The translations under genes were made by a program, and so were the position numbers. This document shows, piece by piece, positions 6,788 to 16,053 of a DNA stretch of 41,765 nucleotides (position 1 is the stretch's first letter; every line of letters starts with the position of its first letter). Source of the DNA: Microbacterium sp. A20 (GTDB taxonomy: Bacteria > Actinomycetota > Actinomycetes > Actinomycetales > Microbacteriaceae); the NCBI RefSeq assembly GCF_004794515.1, contig NZ_SSDF01000031.1:1-41765 (forward strand). Direction: 5' to 3'. The notes beneath the pieces are model-generated. The model was not told where the DNA came from. It saw only the letters and a list, made by a program, of their open reading frames with translations, and did not search any database.

Positions 6788-6825
6788 ACAGGAGACGCAT
6801 CCGGCCTACTCGATGCGCCTCCTGT
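6788..6825. terminator. Long hairpin upstream of the wHTH gene
   Basis: A 14-bp stem with one mismatch (6788-6801 with 6812-6825) and a 10-nt loop lies about 25 bp before the start of the minus-strand gene. It could be a terminator for an element once present on the right, or part of regulation. No U-tract. Confidence 0.4.
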
Positions 6826-6829
6826 CTTC

Positions 6830-7690
6830 AGCTCACAACTGGGCCTCCACGCCGCCCGTCAGAGTCGCCGCGGGCGCGCTCTCGTCGATCTGAGATCCGT
6901 CTCGAAGCGTTTACGAAGCGGTTGACCGTTCGCGATCGTCGTACCGAGCCAGCGATCCACGTAGGCCGGCCACCGATTCGAGGCACGTCCACGCTTCGGA
7001 CCGCTCGGCCGCATCCGTTTCACTCAACAGGTGCTCACGGGGACATCCTCTGTTTTTGCGCAACTGTTCATGCCAAGGTTCACCGCGTCGTACGTTCCCT
7101 ATCCGCTGCTCGAAGAGCTATGCCTCTGGTGGGTGGGCGAACAAGCGGGCCTCGGTGTCACGCGAGCTCAACCTGGGCACGGCTTTTCGCAGCAGCTCGT
7201 CGCCGCGATAGCCATGGTTGGAGGGTAGCGCAAGCAGCGACGCTAATGGAATGAAGATCCTTCCCTCATCAACGGCTAGCTCCGTCTGCTCGTGCACCAC
7301 TGGCAGTTGCCACCACCAGGTCAATATCTTGCCGGATATGCACGGAGATAGAGCGACGAACGCCCGAGTAGCCAGGCTGTAGCTCGGTACTTGAGTGGCG
7401 CTACCCAATCGCTACACAAAAATGCAGGATGACCTGGGAATTCAATGAACTGTAGCTTTGTAGCGAGTAAATCAAGGAAACCGCCGATCTTGACTATGGA
7501 ACGGCTAGACACCTCACCCCCGCCGCGAACCTTCGACGCTGGGCTACCTCGCTACGCAACTGGAATTTTCCTGTTCAGGTGGACATTCAACTACCGGTGC
7601 GCTAGATACTCTTGCGCTACCTGACGGCTACGCGAAATAGCGATAGCTGAACTAGAGGAAGTGGCTGGCGGTCATTCAACGCGCTGTTGC
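6830..7690. other. 860-bp gap with no confident gene; lower-GC, probably decayed
   Basis: Base composition drops, especially at 7370-7690. Only one minus-strand frame (7118-7408) looks protein-like, ending GYRGDELLRKAVPRLSSRDTEARLF, with neither ribosome-binding site nor recognisable domain. I regard it as a remnant at best. Nothing else is seen beyond short random frames. Confidence 0.5.
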
Positions 7691-7820
7691 CAGCGCCGGC
7701 ATGCACCGCAAGCCGACCCCAGTCTTCCCGAGGTGCAGGCGAGCGCTAGAGTCCCCTCATGACCTGCTCCCGGCACGCAAGCCCAACGTTCTGCATCACA
7801 TCGGATGGAGTTTGCCGAGC

Positions 7821-9698
7821 ATGAGGGTCCGCGCAATTGCTGCAGGGTCAGAGCACTGCCTCGCGCTCACCACCGACGGCCGTGTGTTGTCGTGGGGGAA
7901 CGCTGAACCTCCGCCGGAGAACCTCCGTGACGTCACGGCAATCGCCGCCGGCACATTTGTGAGTCTCGCCCTCCTCTCTGACGGCTCAGTCGTCGGGTGG
8001 GGCGCGACCGGGGTTCCGGATGGCCTGAGGGATGTCACAGCAATCGCGGCCGGAGGTGGGATGTGCTTCGCGACGCAGACCGATGGAACAGTTGTCGGCT
8101 GGGGAAAGCACTTCGTGCACGACGCCATGGCCGCTATAGAGTGGCAAGCCTCATCGCCGCCGTCCGTCGTCTCGAAGAGCGGAGGTTTTGCTCTGTCGAT
8201 CGATGCCAATGGCGCCGTGTCGCGGCAGAAGTTAGGCGACTTCATGATGGGCGCTGTGCCGGATCCGCCGCCTGGGGCATCGCGGAGCGTTGCATCCGTC
8301 GGCGCCGGTTTCGCTCACGGTCTGGCTGTGCTGGAGGACCGATCGGTTCTGACTTGGGCCGAACAGGACCAGCTTCGCGACGCCAACCTGACGCCCCCGA
8401 CGAATCTCAAAGACGTCGTGGCTGTGGCGGGAGGCGGTGCCTTCAGCCTCGCGCTACGGGCAGACGGTCAGGTGGTCGGCTGGGGACAAAACGAGTTCGG
8501 ACAAACAGACATCCCAGACGGGCTCGGGGACGTGGCCGCCATCGCAGCTGGAACACATTTCGCTGTTGCCCTTACAACAGCCGGGAAGGTGGCCGCATGG
8601 GGTCGCAAGCAGGTCGGGCAGACATCGGTTCCGTCTGTCATCGCTGACAGCCTCGCGATGGCCGCGACCAAGCGCCCGCTAGGACCCATCGCGCTCAACA
8701 AGGAAGCGCTGCCAAAGGCACTGATCCTCAAGGGGTCACCGGACGAAGATCAGGAGACCTCGCTGTCGCGCCTTCCCGATGATGCTTCGCTTATCGGGAC
8801 CATCGAGCAGATGTCTCGCTTGGTGGATGCGCAGGGATTTCAGTATGAGGCACGCCGAAGCGTCGCATGCTCCTACAACAATTTTGCCGCTCGCCAGATC
8901 GCTATCGGTGACAACGAGGATGTCCAGGCCGCGATAGGGGCGCTTTTTCGAGCAGACGAAACTCTCGACGCAATCCCCTATGGTGCGGACGGGATCCCCC
9001 GGGACTTCGAGACGCGCTTGATCATCCCCGTTGCGCGCGCCGTTCTCAGAATCAACCTCGCACTGGCCTTACACCGCTCGGGTGATGTAGCCCGCGGCGA
9101 ACCTCTACTGCGCGAAGCTAGGCGACTCATTACCCAAGCCGAGGCGGACCCACTGGCCTCTCGAGGTTCGGACTCGGAGCACGCCAAACGCGTCCAGATG
9201 GTGCTTTCCATCTTGCGGCAGGTTGAAGCGCAGACGATGGCAGCAACGTCCGCGGTTGCCTCACGAAGGCCGCAGCCGGAATCTTCGACCGACACGAAGT
9301 CGTCCGGGGGTTGCTACATCGCAACCGCCGTCTACGGTTCGTACGATGCGGCGGAAGTGCTCGTCCTTCGCCAGTTCAGGGATGAATGTCTGAACACGAC
9401 CGCTCCCGGCAGAACACTTGTCCGCATCTACTATGCGCTCAGCCCTCGCGTCGCAGGAGCGTTCCGAGACAGACCCTCAGTCAACAGAACCGCGAAGCGG
9501 GTACTCGATCGGATCGTACGACGACTACAGGCCCGTTATCCCGTTCAGGAACACAAGCGGCGAACTCGACCTTGTGAGCTCGAGAGTGGAGGCTCGTTGC
9601 TCTCCCGCGTAGCCGAACAGGAGATGACAAGCACGCACTTTGCGGGCACCGATGCACTCACCGAGACAGGCTCCACGCGTCGTGCACAGATCGAGTAG
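7821..9698 (+). CDS. RCC1-repeat beta-propeller protein with CFI-box C-terminal domain
   Basis: About 625 residues from ATG 7821, which follows TGGAG by ten bases and directly begins the first repeat; the frame stays open to an ATG at 7701. Residues 1-290 hold RCC1-type repeats of the form [19 protein letters not shown]. The middle (~340-460) is helical with a TPR-like stretch ([31 protein letters not shown] split over two helices). Residues ~494-541 match the CFI-box: [27 protein letters not shown] and [13 protein letters not shown], with one invariant Cys. CFI-box domains end many bacterial proteins of unknown role. No signal peptide, so cytosolic. It stands alone, with a convergent neighbour 180 bp on; similar RCC1 proteins are sometimes anchors or sensors. 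Function not known. Confidence 0.8.
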   Translation: MRVRAIAAGSEHCLALTTDGRVLSWGNAEPPPENLRDVTAIAAGTFVSLALLSDGSVVGWGATGVPDGLRDVTAIAAGGGMCFATQTDGTVVGWGKHFVHDAMAAIEWQASSPPSVVSKSGGFALSIDANGAVSRQKLGDFMMGAVPDPPPGASRSVASVGAGFAHGLAVLEDRSVLTWAEQDQLRDANLTPPTNLKDVVAVAGGGAFSLALRADGQVVGWGQNEFGQTDIPDGLGDVAAIAAGTHFAVALTTAGKVAAWGRKQVGQTSVPSVIADSLAMAATKRPLGPIALNKEALPKALILKGSPDEDQETSLSRLPDDASLIGTIEQMSRLVDAQGFQYEARRSVACSYNNFAARQIAIGDNEDVQAAIGALFRADETLDAIPYGADGIPRDFETRLIIPVARAVLRINLALALHRSGDVARGEPLLREARRLITQAEADPLASRGSDSEHAKRVQMVLSILRQVEAQTMAATSAVASRRPQPESSTDTKSSGGCYIATAVYGSYDAAEVLVLRQFRDECLNTTAPGRTLVRIYYALSPRVAGAFRDRPSVNRTAKRVLDRIVRRLQARYPVQEHKRRTRPCELESGGSLLSRVAEQEMTSTHFAGTDALTETGSTRRAQIE

Positions 9699-9877
9699 TC
9701 ACCTTAGCTACCTGCTCCAGGCGACCATGACGGGCCGCGCCGCGACCAACGCCGTTGCAGAAGAGCGGAACGACGAAACGAGCCAGTGCGAACTCATCAC
9801 CTCTGACGGCGTTGCGATGACCGAATGAGCAGAACCTCGAAGGAGCTCTGCGCACAGCTGGCGGGCTTTCGGGGTGA

Positions 9878-11278
9878 TCACAGAGCATCCAAGATGAGGG
9901 CACGCAAACGCCCAGCCTCATCCGAGTCGATAGCTCCGCGATCAACGAGATACTCGATCCGCTCGAGCTGTTCGATCGCCCCGCTCGCACTCTCAGAGCT
10001 TCCGACAGCCGTCGGCGATTCGGCGAGCGGCGGCTTCTCGAGCGATGACGCGACTCGATTCACCTGCTCCGCGATCGCCCGGGCACTATTCACTGCACCT
10101 GGTGCGATCCGGATCCTCAACTGCCATCCCACCGAGCCGATCTGAAACTCCGCCTCACGAGTATCGATGGTCGTCTTCTTTTGAAGAGCCATTCCCGCGA
10201 TGATCGCCGAACCGGGAAGCGGCGACAGCAATGCCATGCGAGTGAGTGTAGGGCGCTGCACCACCTGAGTCTGGCCATCGAGGTACACCTGCGCGGACGT
10301 GAACTCGTCGATAAGTCGGGCAGTATCACCAGCGATGATTCGGTCTGACCTCACCTCGATTGACTTCGCGTCGCTACCCCCGACACCCACGAGCGTTCCC
10401 TTCCGAGACCATTGCGCGAGAAAGCCCTCCGAATCGACGATGCCGATCCGCCGCGACCCAACGCGCACTTCCCCCTGAACGTCACGGCGCATAATCTCTT
10501 TGGTCGTGCGCTTGCGTTCTTTCCGATCCCCGTGAACGCGTGCATAGTTGATCGCATCGAGGATGTACTTCTCTTCGAGGAGAACATCCCCAGCGCCGCC
10601 CGCGCTGCCTGCCAGATTCAGGAGTTCGTCAATGACCTCCGAAACGGTGCGATCGCCGGCAACGTCGACGAGTTCGCTCGAGCTGGGAAGCGCAGTCACC
10701 TCTCCTTCAGCCAGATCAAGAATCGTTGCCACCGCCGCGATCTCCGATGCCGACTCTTCGCCGGCTGAAGAGCCAAGGCCCGCACGTGACGCTTTAGCGT
10801 TCGCGGCGCGTTCGCGCCATTCATCCGCGATCACCTGATTGGCCGACTTCCACTGCTCAAATTCTCGCTGCCTCTTCCGCCTCACCTCGTCCATGCGCTC
10901 GCGAGTTCGAGCGTTATCGGCTGCAAGTCTCGCGGCCCAGGCGTCGAGCTTCTCGTTCGCCAGCTTGCCGGTCGGGACCGCATCAGTTGGTGCTTTCGCG
11001 GCGTCCTGCAGCTTCTGAAAAAGGGCCTCAGCGTCAGCGCTCGATTTCTTCAGGAAGTGGATCAGAGTGACACCGACACCACTTTGGATCGAGATCAGGC
11101 CGTTGGCAAGAAGCGTCGGCTTTTTCAGTTGTAGCGCCGTGATCTCCGCAACGGGTATGTCTCTAGTTGTCGCGCCCAGTGAGATCTTCGTCGCGCCGTT
11201 AGATGCCCCTACACTAAGGACCCCGTCGTCGAGGCGCACCTTCGAGCCGTACCCTTTGAACTCCACCAGCTCCCCCAT
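9878..11278 (-). CDS. DUF4429 domain protein with C-terminal SHOCT domain
   Basis: A 466-residue cytosolic protein. The N-terminus (GELVEFKGYGSKVRLDDGVLSV, then VAEITALQLKKP) matches DUF4429, a PH-like domain. Residues ~105-175 are a long charged helix (coiled coil). The middle contains a second beta-rich part with 'DEFTSAQVYLDGQ'. The last 30 residues are a SHOCT motif (IEQLERIEYLVDRGAID..EAGRLRALIL). DUF4429-SHOCT proteins are common in actinobacterial accessory DNA and their role is unknown; SHOCT is usually an oligomerisation or tethering motif. ATG 11278 is chosen because the domain begins there; the open frame continues to 11365, where a GTG would overlap the promoter of the divergent gene. 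Confidence 0.8.
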   Translation of the reverse strand: MGELVEFKGYGSKVRLDDGVLSVGASNGATKISLGATTRDIPVAEITALQLKKPTLLANGLISIQSGVGVTLIHFLKKSSADAEALFQKLQDAAKAPTDAVPTGKLANEKLDAWAARLAADNARTRERMDEVRRKRQREFEQWKSANQVIADEWRERAANAKASRAGLGSSAGEESASEIAAVATILDLAEGEVTALPSSSELVDVAGDRTVSEVIDELLNLAGSAGGAGDVLLEEKYILDAINYARVHGDRKERKRTTKEIMRRDVQGEVRVGSRRIGIVDSEGFLAQWSRKGTLVGVGGSDAKSIEVRSDRIIAGDTARLIDEFTSAQVYLDGQTQVVQRPTLTRMALLSPLPGSAIIAGMALQKKTTIDTREAEFQIGSVGWQLRIRIAPGAVNSARAIAEQVNRVASSLEKPPLAESPTAVGSSESASGAIEQLERIEYLVDRGAIDSDEAGRLRALILDAL

Positions 11279-11394
11279 CGTCCAACTCTTCAGCGAGAGT
11301 ACCGCGAGACTGCGGATCGCGCGGGATCCGGTATAGGACCATGGCAGGGGACCCCATCGCGCCATCTCCCCACCCTCCTGCCAGAATGATCGAC

Positions 11395-11991
11395 ATGCCG
11401 CTCACACCCGAGAACGTCAGCCCCGATGTTTTCGCCCGCATGGTCACAGACCCGGAACTGCGCCCGCTGCTGGGTCTCGAGATCTCCGACTCGACAGCCG
11501 AGACCGTCGCCGCTTCACCAGGCTTATCCGCGCACTTCTACGAGCGGTGGGCGGCGCAGCACGCCGAGGTCACCCCGGTGCAAGCGTCGTCTGCCTCATC
11601 GTCGGCAGTCGCAGACGCACGCGTTGCGACCGCCGATCACGCACCTGTCGCGGTACCGCTCGATCTCCGGCGGGGTGTCCACGCCCTCATCTGGCCCGCC
11701 GCGAGCATCCTGATGATCGGCCTGACTCTCGTCCTGGTCATCGCCCTCGCGCGCAGCGACGACCCGAACCTTGGCATGCAGGCGGCCACCTACTGGACCG
11801 GCGCGGGATACTTCTTCGCGATCATTCTGGGTATCCTCGGAGTCGTCTTCGGGATCAAGTCGATCCACCAGGGATTGACTGCCGCCGGCGGCACACCGCG
11901 TCGGGGCGCGGCGATCGTCATGGGCACGATCGGACTCATCGCGAGCGCCTGGTTCATCCTCAGCTGGCTGGTCGGCTGGGTCACGCTTTGA
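11395..11991 (+). CDS. Membrane protein with DUF4190-like C-terminal half
   Basis: With ATG 11395 the product is 198 residues. CAGAAT lies seven bases upstream, fitting a leaderless start; ATGs at 11386 and 11341 are in frame. The cytosolic N-terminal ~80 residues (LTPENVSPDVFARMVTDPEL) are followed by an Ala/Val linker and three hydrophobic spans. The segment IILGILGVVFGIKSIHQG....GTPRRGAAIVMGTIGLIAS is DUF4190-like. Divergent from the DUF4429 gene with 116 bp between starts, so both may share a control region. Function unknown. Confidence 0.7.
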   Translation: MPLTPENVSPDVFARMVTDPELRPLLGLEISDSTAETVAASPGLSAHFYERWAAQHAEVTPVQASSASSSAVADARVATADHAPVAVPLDLRRGVHALIWPAASILMIGLTLVLVIALARSDDPNLGMQAATYWTGAGYFFAIILGILGVVFGIKSIHQGLTAAGGTPRRGAAIVMGTIGLIASAWFILSWLVGWVTL

Positions 11992-12223
11992 GCTTCGAGT
12001 TCCAGGATTGGCAGTCGCGCGGTTCAAAAAGCACTAGCCCGTCGAGCGCCCAACGCAGTGCCGAGGAATGCCCTGCATGCTCGTGTGCCGTCCGATGACG
12101 GGCTGATAACGATCGCCTCCTCGAATCTATCCACGCACTGTGCGGCGCCTGTGTGCCGCTAGCTTGAGATTCGCTGACGTGTCGTCGGCATTCACACACA
12201 CACACTTGTTGGGGGATGCGCTC

Positions 12224-12787
12224 ATGCGCCTATCGAAGAAGAACTCTGCCGTGCTCGCTCTTGGGGTCGTCGCCTTGCTGCTCAGCGGATGCTCGGCTCC
12301 GGCCGCCGAGCCGAAGCCGGAGACGACCACTGCTGTCTCCGAGGACACGGCCACCGTCGAGGAGGCGAGCAGCGATGCATCGTTCGTCGACAACGTGCTG
12401 ACCCTGCCCGAGTACACGGTCACCATCACGGACTCGAAGAAGATCGCGGTCGGCCAGCCCGGGAACGAGTACGGCGAGAAGCCCGTTATCGCGTTCTGGT
12501 ACGAGGTCACCAACACCTCCGACGACGCGATTGATCCGACGACCGCCTGGATCGGCACCTTCACTGCGATTCAGGACAACGACCCGAACGCTGTGAACGA
12601 GCTCAACGTCGCCTCCCTCCCGGACGCTCAGTTCCTCGACTCGCAGCTTCAGGACATTAAGAACGGCGGGACCGTCGCCAATGCCGTCGCCTACGAGCTG
12701 GACGACGAGACCACCCCCGTCGAGCTGGTCGCCTCCAACGACCTCGGCATGACCGAGATCGGGCGCGCGACGTTCACCCTGCAGTGA
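12224..12787 (+). CDS. Lipoprotein with DUF5067-like domain
   Basis: ATG 12224 is preceded by GGGGGA seven bases upstream, which decides the start over ATG 12140. The 187-residue product has a lipoprotein signal (MRLSKKN, hydrophobic core, LLSGC with Cys23), an acidic Thr/Glu/Ala linker and an Ig-like beta domain (VTITDSKKI, then KPVIAFWYEVTNTSDDAIDP) resembling DUF5067. This domain is common in secreted proteins of Gram-positives. A terminator follows 19 bp after the stop, so it is probably monocistronic. Role unknown; outside face of the membrane. Confidence 0.8.
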   Translation: MRLSKKNSAVLALGVVALLLSGCSAPAAEPKPETTTAVSEDTATVEEASSDASFVDNVLTLPEYTVTITDSKKIAVGQPGNEYGEKPVIAFWYEVTNTSDDAIDPTTAWIGTFTAIQDNDPNAVNELNVASLPDAQFLDSQLQDIKNGGTVANAVAYELDDETTPVELVASNDLGMTEIGRATFTLQ

Positions 12788-12805
12788 TCTGCTGAGCACT
12801 ACTCG

Positions 12806-12836
12806 AACGGCCCCTGGCGCACCGCTGGTGGCCGTT
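12806..12836 (+). terminator. Terminator after the DUF5067-like lipoprotein gene
   Basis: A 7-bp outer stem AACGGCC/GGCCGTT (12806-12812, 12830-12836) with further internal pairing is followed by TTTCTG. Its position right after the stop supports it. Confidence 0.65.
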
Positions 12837-12913
12837 TCTGCCGGAGCCTCGGGTTCTCGAGTGGATCACCGTCACCGACGTCTCTCGGCCTCCTGGTCGA
12901 TAGTCTCAGTTCC

Positions 12914-13726
12914 ATGCCGTTGACGCTCGGAACGATCCTCGACTCGGAGTCGCTGTTCATCCAGGACGTACTGGTGATCAGGCATGCCTATAACGCCGAG
13001 CCGGCGTCGAGCCGCCTTGCTGGCGTCCACGCAGGCTCGATGGACGACGAGATCCTCGCGTACACACGCCGCCAGTCGGCGAAGTCGCAGATCTTCCCCG
13101 CGACGCCTCCACGATTCTGGGTCGTGCTCATGCCCGAAGGCGGCGATCGTGGCCGCCTCTGGCGCGTCGTGGAGAACCGTGGGGAACTGTCCAACGACGG
13201 CGAGCTCCGTGAGTTCGACCTCGTCGACACTGACTACATGCAAGATCTGCTCAACCGGCTCGTCATTCGGTGGAAGGCAGGACGGGTGTGGCGAGTCTTC
13301 GGCCCGACCGCCGCGACGTATCCGGTGCTCGAGCTCGCCGACGCCCAGCCTCCGCGCTTCCCGGGATTCGACCAGCTGGTCGTCTCGTATGACGTGCTGA
13401 AGGCGGTCGTGAAGGAGCGCCCATATGCCTCCTGGCAGACCGCGCTTTCGTCGGTCGTCGGGATCTATCTGATTACCGACACCCGCGACGGTCGCCACTA
13501 CGTGGGTAAGGCAGACGGCGCCGAGAACATCCTGCAGCGATGGCGCACCTACGCCACCAATGGGCACGGCGGCAACGTCGCGCTGAAGGAGCGAAATCCG
13601 TCGACCTTCCGATACTCACTACTTCGGGTCTTCGACCCCTCGACGCCACTCCGGGATATTAACGCCGCTGAGAGTCACTTCAAGCGAGCGTTGGACAGCA
13701 TTACCCACGGGCTCAACCGCGGCTGA
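12914..13726 (+). CDS. GIY-YIG nuclease family protein with novel N-terminal region
   Basis: 270 residues. The C-terminal ~90 form a GIY-YIG nuclease fold: GIY at 183-185, YVG at 196-198 within GRHYVGKADG, the catalytic Arg209 (QRWRTYA), the metal-binding Glu253 (AESHFKRAL) and a late Asn268. All key positions are present, so it should be an active endonuclease. The first ~170 residues (with FWVVLMPEGGDRGRLWRVVENRGE and KAGRVWRVFGPT) are not a domain I recognise and may give target recognition. Start: TAGTCT at 12901-12906 lies seven bases before the ATG, so translation is leaderless. No methyltransferase or recombinase is adjacent. A restriction-like or anti-phage role is possible. The 3' end overlaps the convergent gene by 14 bp. 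Confidence 0.8.
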   Translation: MPLTLGTILDSESLFIQDVLVIRHAYNAEPASSRLAGVHAGSMDDEILAYTRRQSAKSQIFPATPPRFWVVLMPEGGDRGRLWRVVENRGELSNDGELREFDLVDTDYMQDLLNRLVIRWKAGRVWRVFGPTAATYPVLELADAQPPRFPGFDQLVVSYDVLKAVVKERPYASWQTALSSVVGIYLITDTRDGRHYVGKADGAENILQRWRTYATNGHGGNVALKERNPSTFRYSLLRVFDPSTPLRDINAAESHFKRALDSITHGLNRG

Positions 13727-14021
13727 GCACAGGCAGGTCCACACGCCACAGGCCGTTACCGCGGTCGCTCGGGCGCTTCGAACGCCCGCCCGCAGCTACC
13801 GCGGCTTCTTCCTCGGAGACGAAACCGCTAACGGATCCCAGCCCGATCTGAATCTCAGGCTTTCCGTCGAGGCGCTGAGCGATGATCAGGTCTTTGCGCA
13901 CCTTGATCCCGGGCGCGAATCCCCCGACCACGTTCTTGATCTGGTAGATCGCGGCGTGGTTCTCCATGGGCATCCTGAACTCTCGGAGAGCCGAAGAGAG
14001 GTCATCGAAGTGCTTCACCAT
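13713..14021 (-). CDS. Hypothetical protein (102 aa)
   Basis: Starts at ATG 14021 with no ribosome-binding site; TACGGT lies six to eight bases upstream, so a leaderless start is possible. The product has a mixed alpha/beta look (IYQIKNVVGGFAPGIKVRKDLIIAQRLDGKPEIQIGLGSV) and an Ala/Arg-rich C-terminus that overlaps the GIY-YIG gene tail to tail. No domain, signal or span is recognised. Good third-position GC supports coding. Confidence 0.5.
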   Translation of the reverse strand: MVKHFDDLSSALREFRMPMENHAAIYQIKNVVGGFAPGIKVRKDLIIAQRLDGKPEIQIGLGSVSGFVSEEEAAVAAGGRSKRPSDRGNGLWRVDLPVLSRG

Positions 14022-14095
14022 GTCCCGACCGTATCTGACGCCGCGCTGACCACTCGTCTGGGCTTGAGGACGTGCAGGCTAGTACGAGATCTAGC

Positions 14096-14140
14096 GCGGG
14101 GTCATAAGCCCCGACGGGTCGCCACCCTTTATGACCCCGC
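14096..14140. repeat. Perfect 12-bp inverted repeat around a 21-nt spacer
   Basis: GCGGGGTCATAA (14096-14107) and TTATGACCCCGC (14129-14140) pair perfectly. It lies in the 236-bp intergenic stretch between two unrelated genes. It could be a terminator with a large loop or a recombination/operator site; the ATAAG..CC flavour recalls the core of the 5515/16054 repeat. Confidence 0.7.
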
Positions 14141-14183
14141 ACGCGACTGCCCCAGAAGCACGCGGATCCTCGCTGCTCTGCCG

Positions 14184-14230
14184 CGCTCGATTGCTGGGGC
14201 GCTTCGTCTTATATTCCTAGCAATCGAGCG
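14184..14230. repeat. Second perfect 12-bp inverted repeat
   Basis: CGCTCGATTGCT (14184-14195) and AGCAATCGAGCG (14219-14230) are perfect complements around a 23-nt AT-richer spacer. It is 28 bp before the stop of the minus-strand gene ending at 14258, so it may act as that gene's terminator. Confidence 0.7.
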
Positions 14231-14257
14231 GAAGTGAGTGGTCGCCGGGGTCTCCTT

Positions 14258-15163
14258 CTACCCCGCAGGAATCCATAGGCCGCAGCCGTTCGTCGTGAAG
14301 CCCTCTCCAGAGTTCACCGTCACCGTGACGCCGTTGTGCGCAGCTCCGACGAAGTTGTTGTCGAGGATGTCACCGGAGCCGTCGTTGCGCTCCCAATAGC
14401 AGTCCTTCACTCCCGTCGCCGTCCGGTACGTCCCCGGCTGGATCGTCTGACCGACGATGTGATCACCGTCGTAAAAGCCACCGAGCACCATGTCCATCTT
14501 CGGAGCAAACTCCGGGCAGTACACGCGCACCGCGGCGATATCGATCTGACGTGACTCGGTCTGGTCTCCCCACAACATCGGATACACGTTGTCTGGGGTG
14601 TAGTACTCGTGCAGGTACTCGCAGTACTCGCGGCCGTCGAATGGAGGGGACATGCCGTTCCCCTCGAATGACGCCGCCATTGTCTCGTACTGATTGTCGA
14701 GCGCCTTCTCCGCCGCAGCTGCCAGCTCTGCATCGCGTTGCTCTTTCGAACCGACCAGCAGGATTGCGATGTCCACAGAGGTCGCCGCGTCCTTCAACTC
14801 CTCGGTCGTCGGCTCCGACGAGTCGAGCAATCTGGTGAGGGCGTCGATCTCCGTCCGAAGCTCTTCCCGCTTCGTAGCGTCGCCGTAGGGTTCTGACTCG
14901 ACGTAGCGAAACTCGCCCGCTTCCAACGCGGTCTGCGCCTCCTCGAGTGCGTCTGCAAGGTCCTGTTCCGCCTGGACGCGCTCAGCCTCGGCTTGCGCAT
15001 CGGCTGCAGCCTGGGCCTCGGCGCGAGCATTCGCATCTGCTACAACGACACCCGTCGTGATGCCCGCCGCAACAAGAACCACCACGGCGACAGCCGCGAT
15101 GATCAGATTCCGCTTACGGTGACCAGCCGACAGTGCCGCCGGAGACTCGGATTGCTCGTTCAT
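14258..15163 (-). CDS. Membrane-anchored coiled-coil protein with extracellular Cys-rich beta domain
   Basis: 301 residues. A short basic cytosolic start, one span (about 19-42, IIAAVAVVVLVAAGITTGVVV), an Ala/Glu/Gln coiled coil (45-85), a helical middle, then a C-terminal domain of about 60 residues: GTYRTATGVKDCYWERNDGSGD, NGVTVTVNSGEGF and GCGLW. This Cys...W...GCG module is widespread at the C-termini of actinobacterial surface and lipoproteins; function unknown. TAGGAT lies seven bases before the ATG at 15163, so the mRNA is probably leaderless. The protein should face outward. Confidence 0.75.
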   Translation of the reverse strand: MNEQSESPAALSAGHRKRNLIIAAVAVVVLVAAGITTGVVVADANARAEAQAAADAQAEAERVQAEQDLADALEEAQTALEAGEFRYVESEPYGDATKREELRTEIDALTRLLDSSEPTTEELKDAATSVDIAILLVGSKEQRDAELAAAAEKALDNQYETMAASFEGNGMSPPFDGREYCEYLHEYYTPDNVYPMLWGDQTESRQIDIAAVRVYCPEFAPKMDMVLGGFYDGDHIVGQTIQPGTYRTATGVKDCYWERNDGSGDILDNNFVGAAHNGVTVTVNSGEGFTTNGCGLWIPAG

Positions 15164-15304
15164 GAGCCGAATCCTATCGACCCGACTCGTCCTACGATGA
15201 TTAGCGGCTGCGCGCTACAAGCGACAGGGCGACATTGCGCGTTCCTCACCGCCTAATCGAAGAGCGGGCACACCCACCCGGTCTGCACCGCTCTTTGGTG
15301 TGCG

Positions 15305-15517
15305 TCAGGTGGTATGCGCTCGGCGGCGGGCGCGCAGGAGCAGGATTCCTGCAACGATCACGCTGCCCCCGATCAGGCCCAGCGCAAAGAGCGGTGCGCC
15401 ACCGGTCGCGGCGAGCTCTACAGCGCCGCCCTGGATCGCCCGGTTGCTGGGCAGGCGGCTTCCGACTCCAGAAACGTCACTACGGGAGCAGTCGCCCCTG
15501 GCGATCGCTGAAGGAGA
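15305..15517 (-). pseudogene. C-terminal remnant of a sortase-anchored surface protein
   Basis: A minus-strand frame from 15517 to a TGA at 15305-15307 has no ATG, GTG or TTG. Its end is a textbook cell-wall sorting signal: an LAATG motif, a hydrophobic stretch (APLFALGLIGGSVIVAGILLL) and a basic tail RARRRAHTT. It has an upstream stop at 15518-15520, so the body of the surface protein is missing. I read it as the 3' stump of an LPXTG-type gene. Confidence 0.5.
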
Positions 15518-15571
15518 TCAAGCGCGCCCTGACGGCTGGCGAGATCACGTGAAGCCCGCCGTCGCCCTCGC

Positions 15572-15955
15572 TTAGTTGCACCTCAGGGTCGATAGCTCCG
15601 TGCTCGCAGCTCCGGCTTCCGAGATCAGCATCTCGAACCTGCCATAGTCACCAGCCTTAAGAGCGGGGAGCGTGGCGTTCGTCATACCGATGACGACGCC
15701 ACCTCCGTCCAGCACCCTCGCCTCGATGTAGGCGCCATTCGGGCAGTCCTGGATCGCGAACGCCTCCACGACACGGCATCCGACGCTCGAGATAGAGCAC
15801 ACGGTACCGTCCGGGGCCTCGCGAATTGCGAGTTCATTCTCAATGTTCTGGTACCCCTCGGGGGCGTCGAGCAACGACGGCTTCGTCGTTGCTGAGCATC
15901 CACTCAGGAGGAGGGTAGCGAGGACAGCGACGGCGGCGAGCGACTTCATGTTCAC
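15572..15955 (-). CDS. Small lipoprotein, unknown function
   Basis: 127 residues from GTG 15955 (TACGCT six bases upstream, leaderless) or 125 from ATG 15949. It has a lipoprotein signal (MKSLAAVAVLATLLLSGC, Cys20) and a compact beta-rich domain with four to five further cysteines (TVCSISSVGCRVVEAF, QDCPNGAY, last residues RCN), likely disulphide-bonded outside the cell. No family recognised. It stands alone between remnants. Confidence 0.7.
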   Translation of the reverse strand: MNMKSLAAVAVLATLLLSGCSATTKPSLLDAPEGYQNIENELAIREAPDGTVCSISSVGCRVVEAFAIQDCPNGAYIEARVLDGGGVVIGMTNATLPALKAGDYGRFEMLISEAGAASTELSTLRCN

Positions 15956-16053
15956 GGTCGAAGCGTATCGGTCCGGTTGCTGCCCGAATCTACTTTGCAG
16001 ACGATCGACCCCTCGCGATCCCGCTCGAGCACTGCTCAGACGCCGATCAGCAA

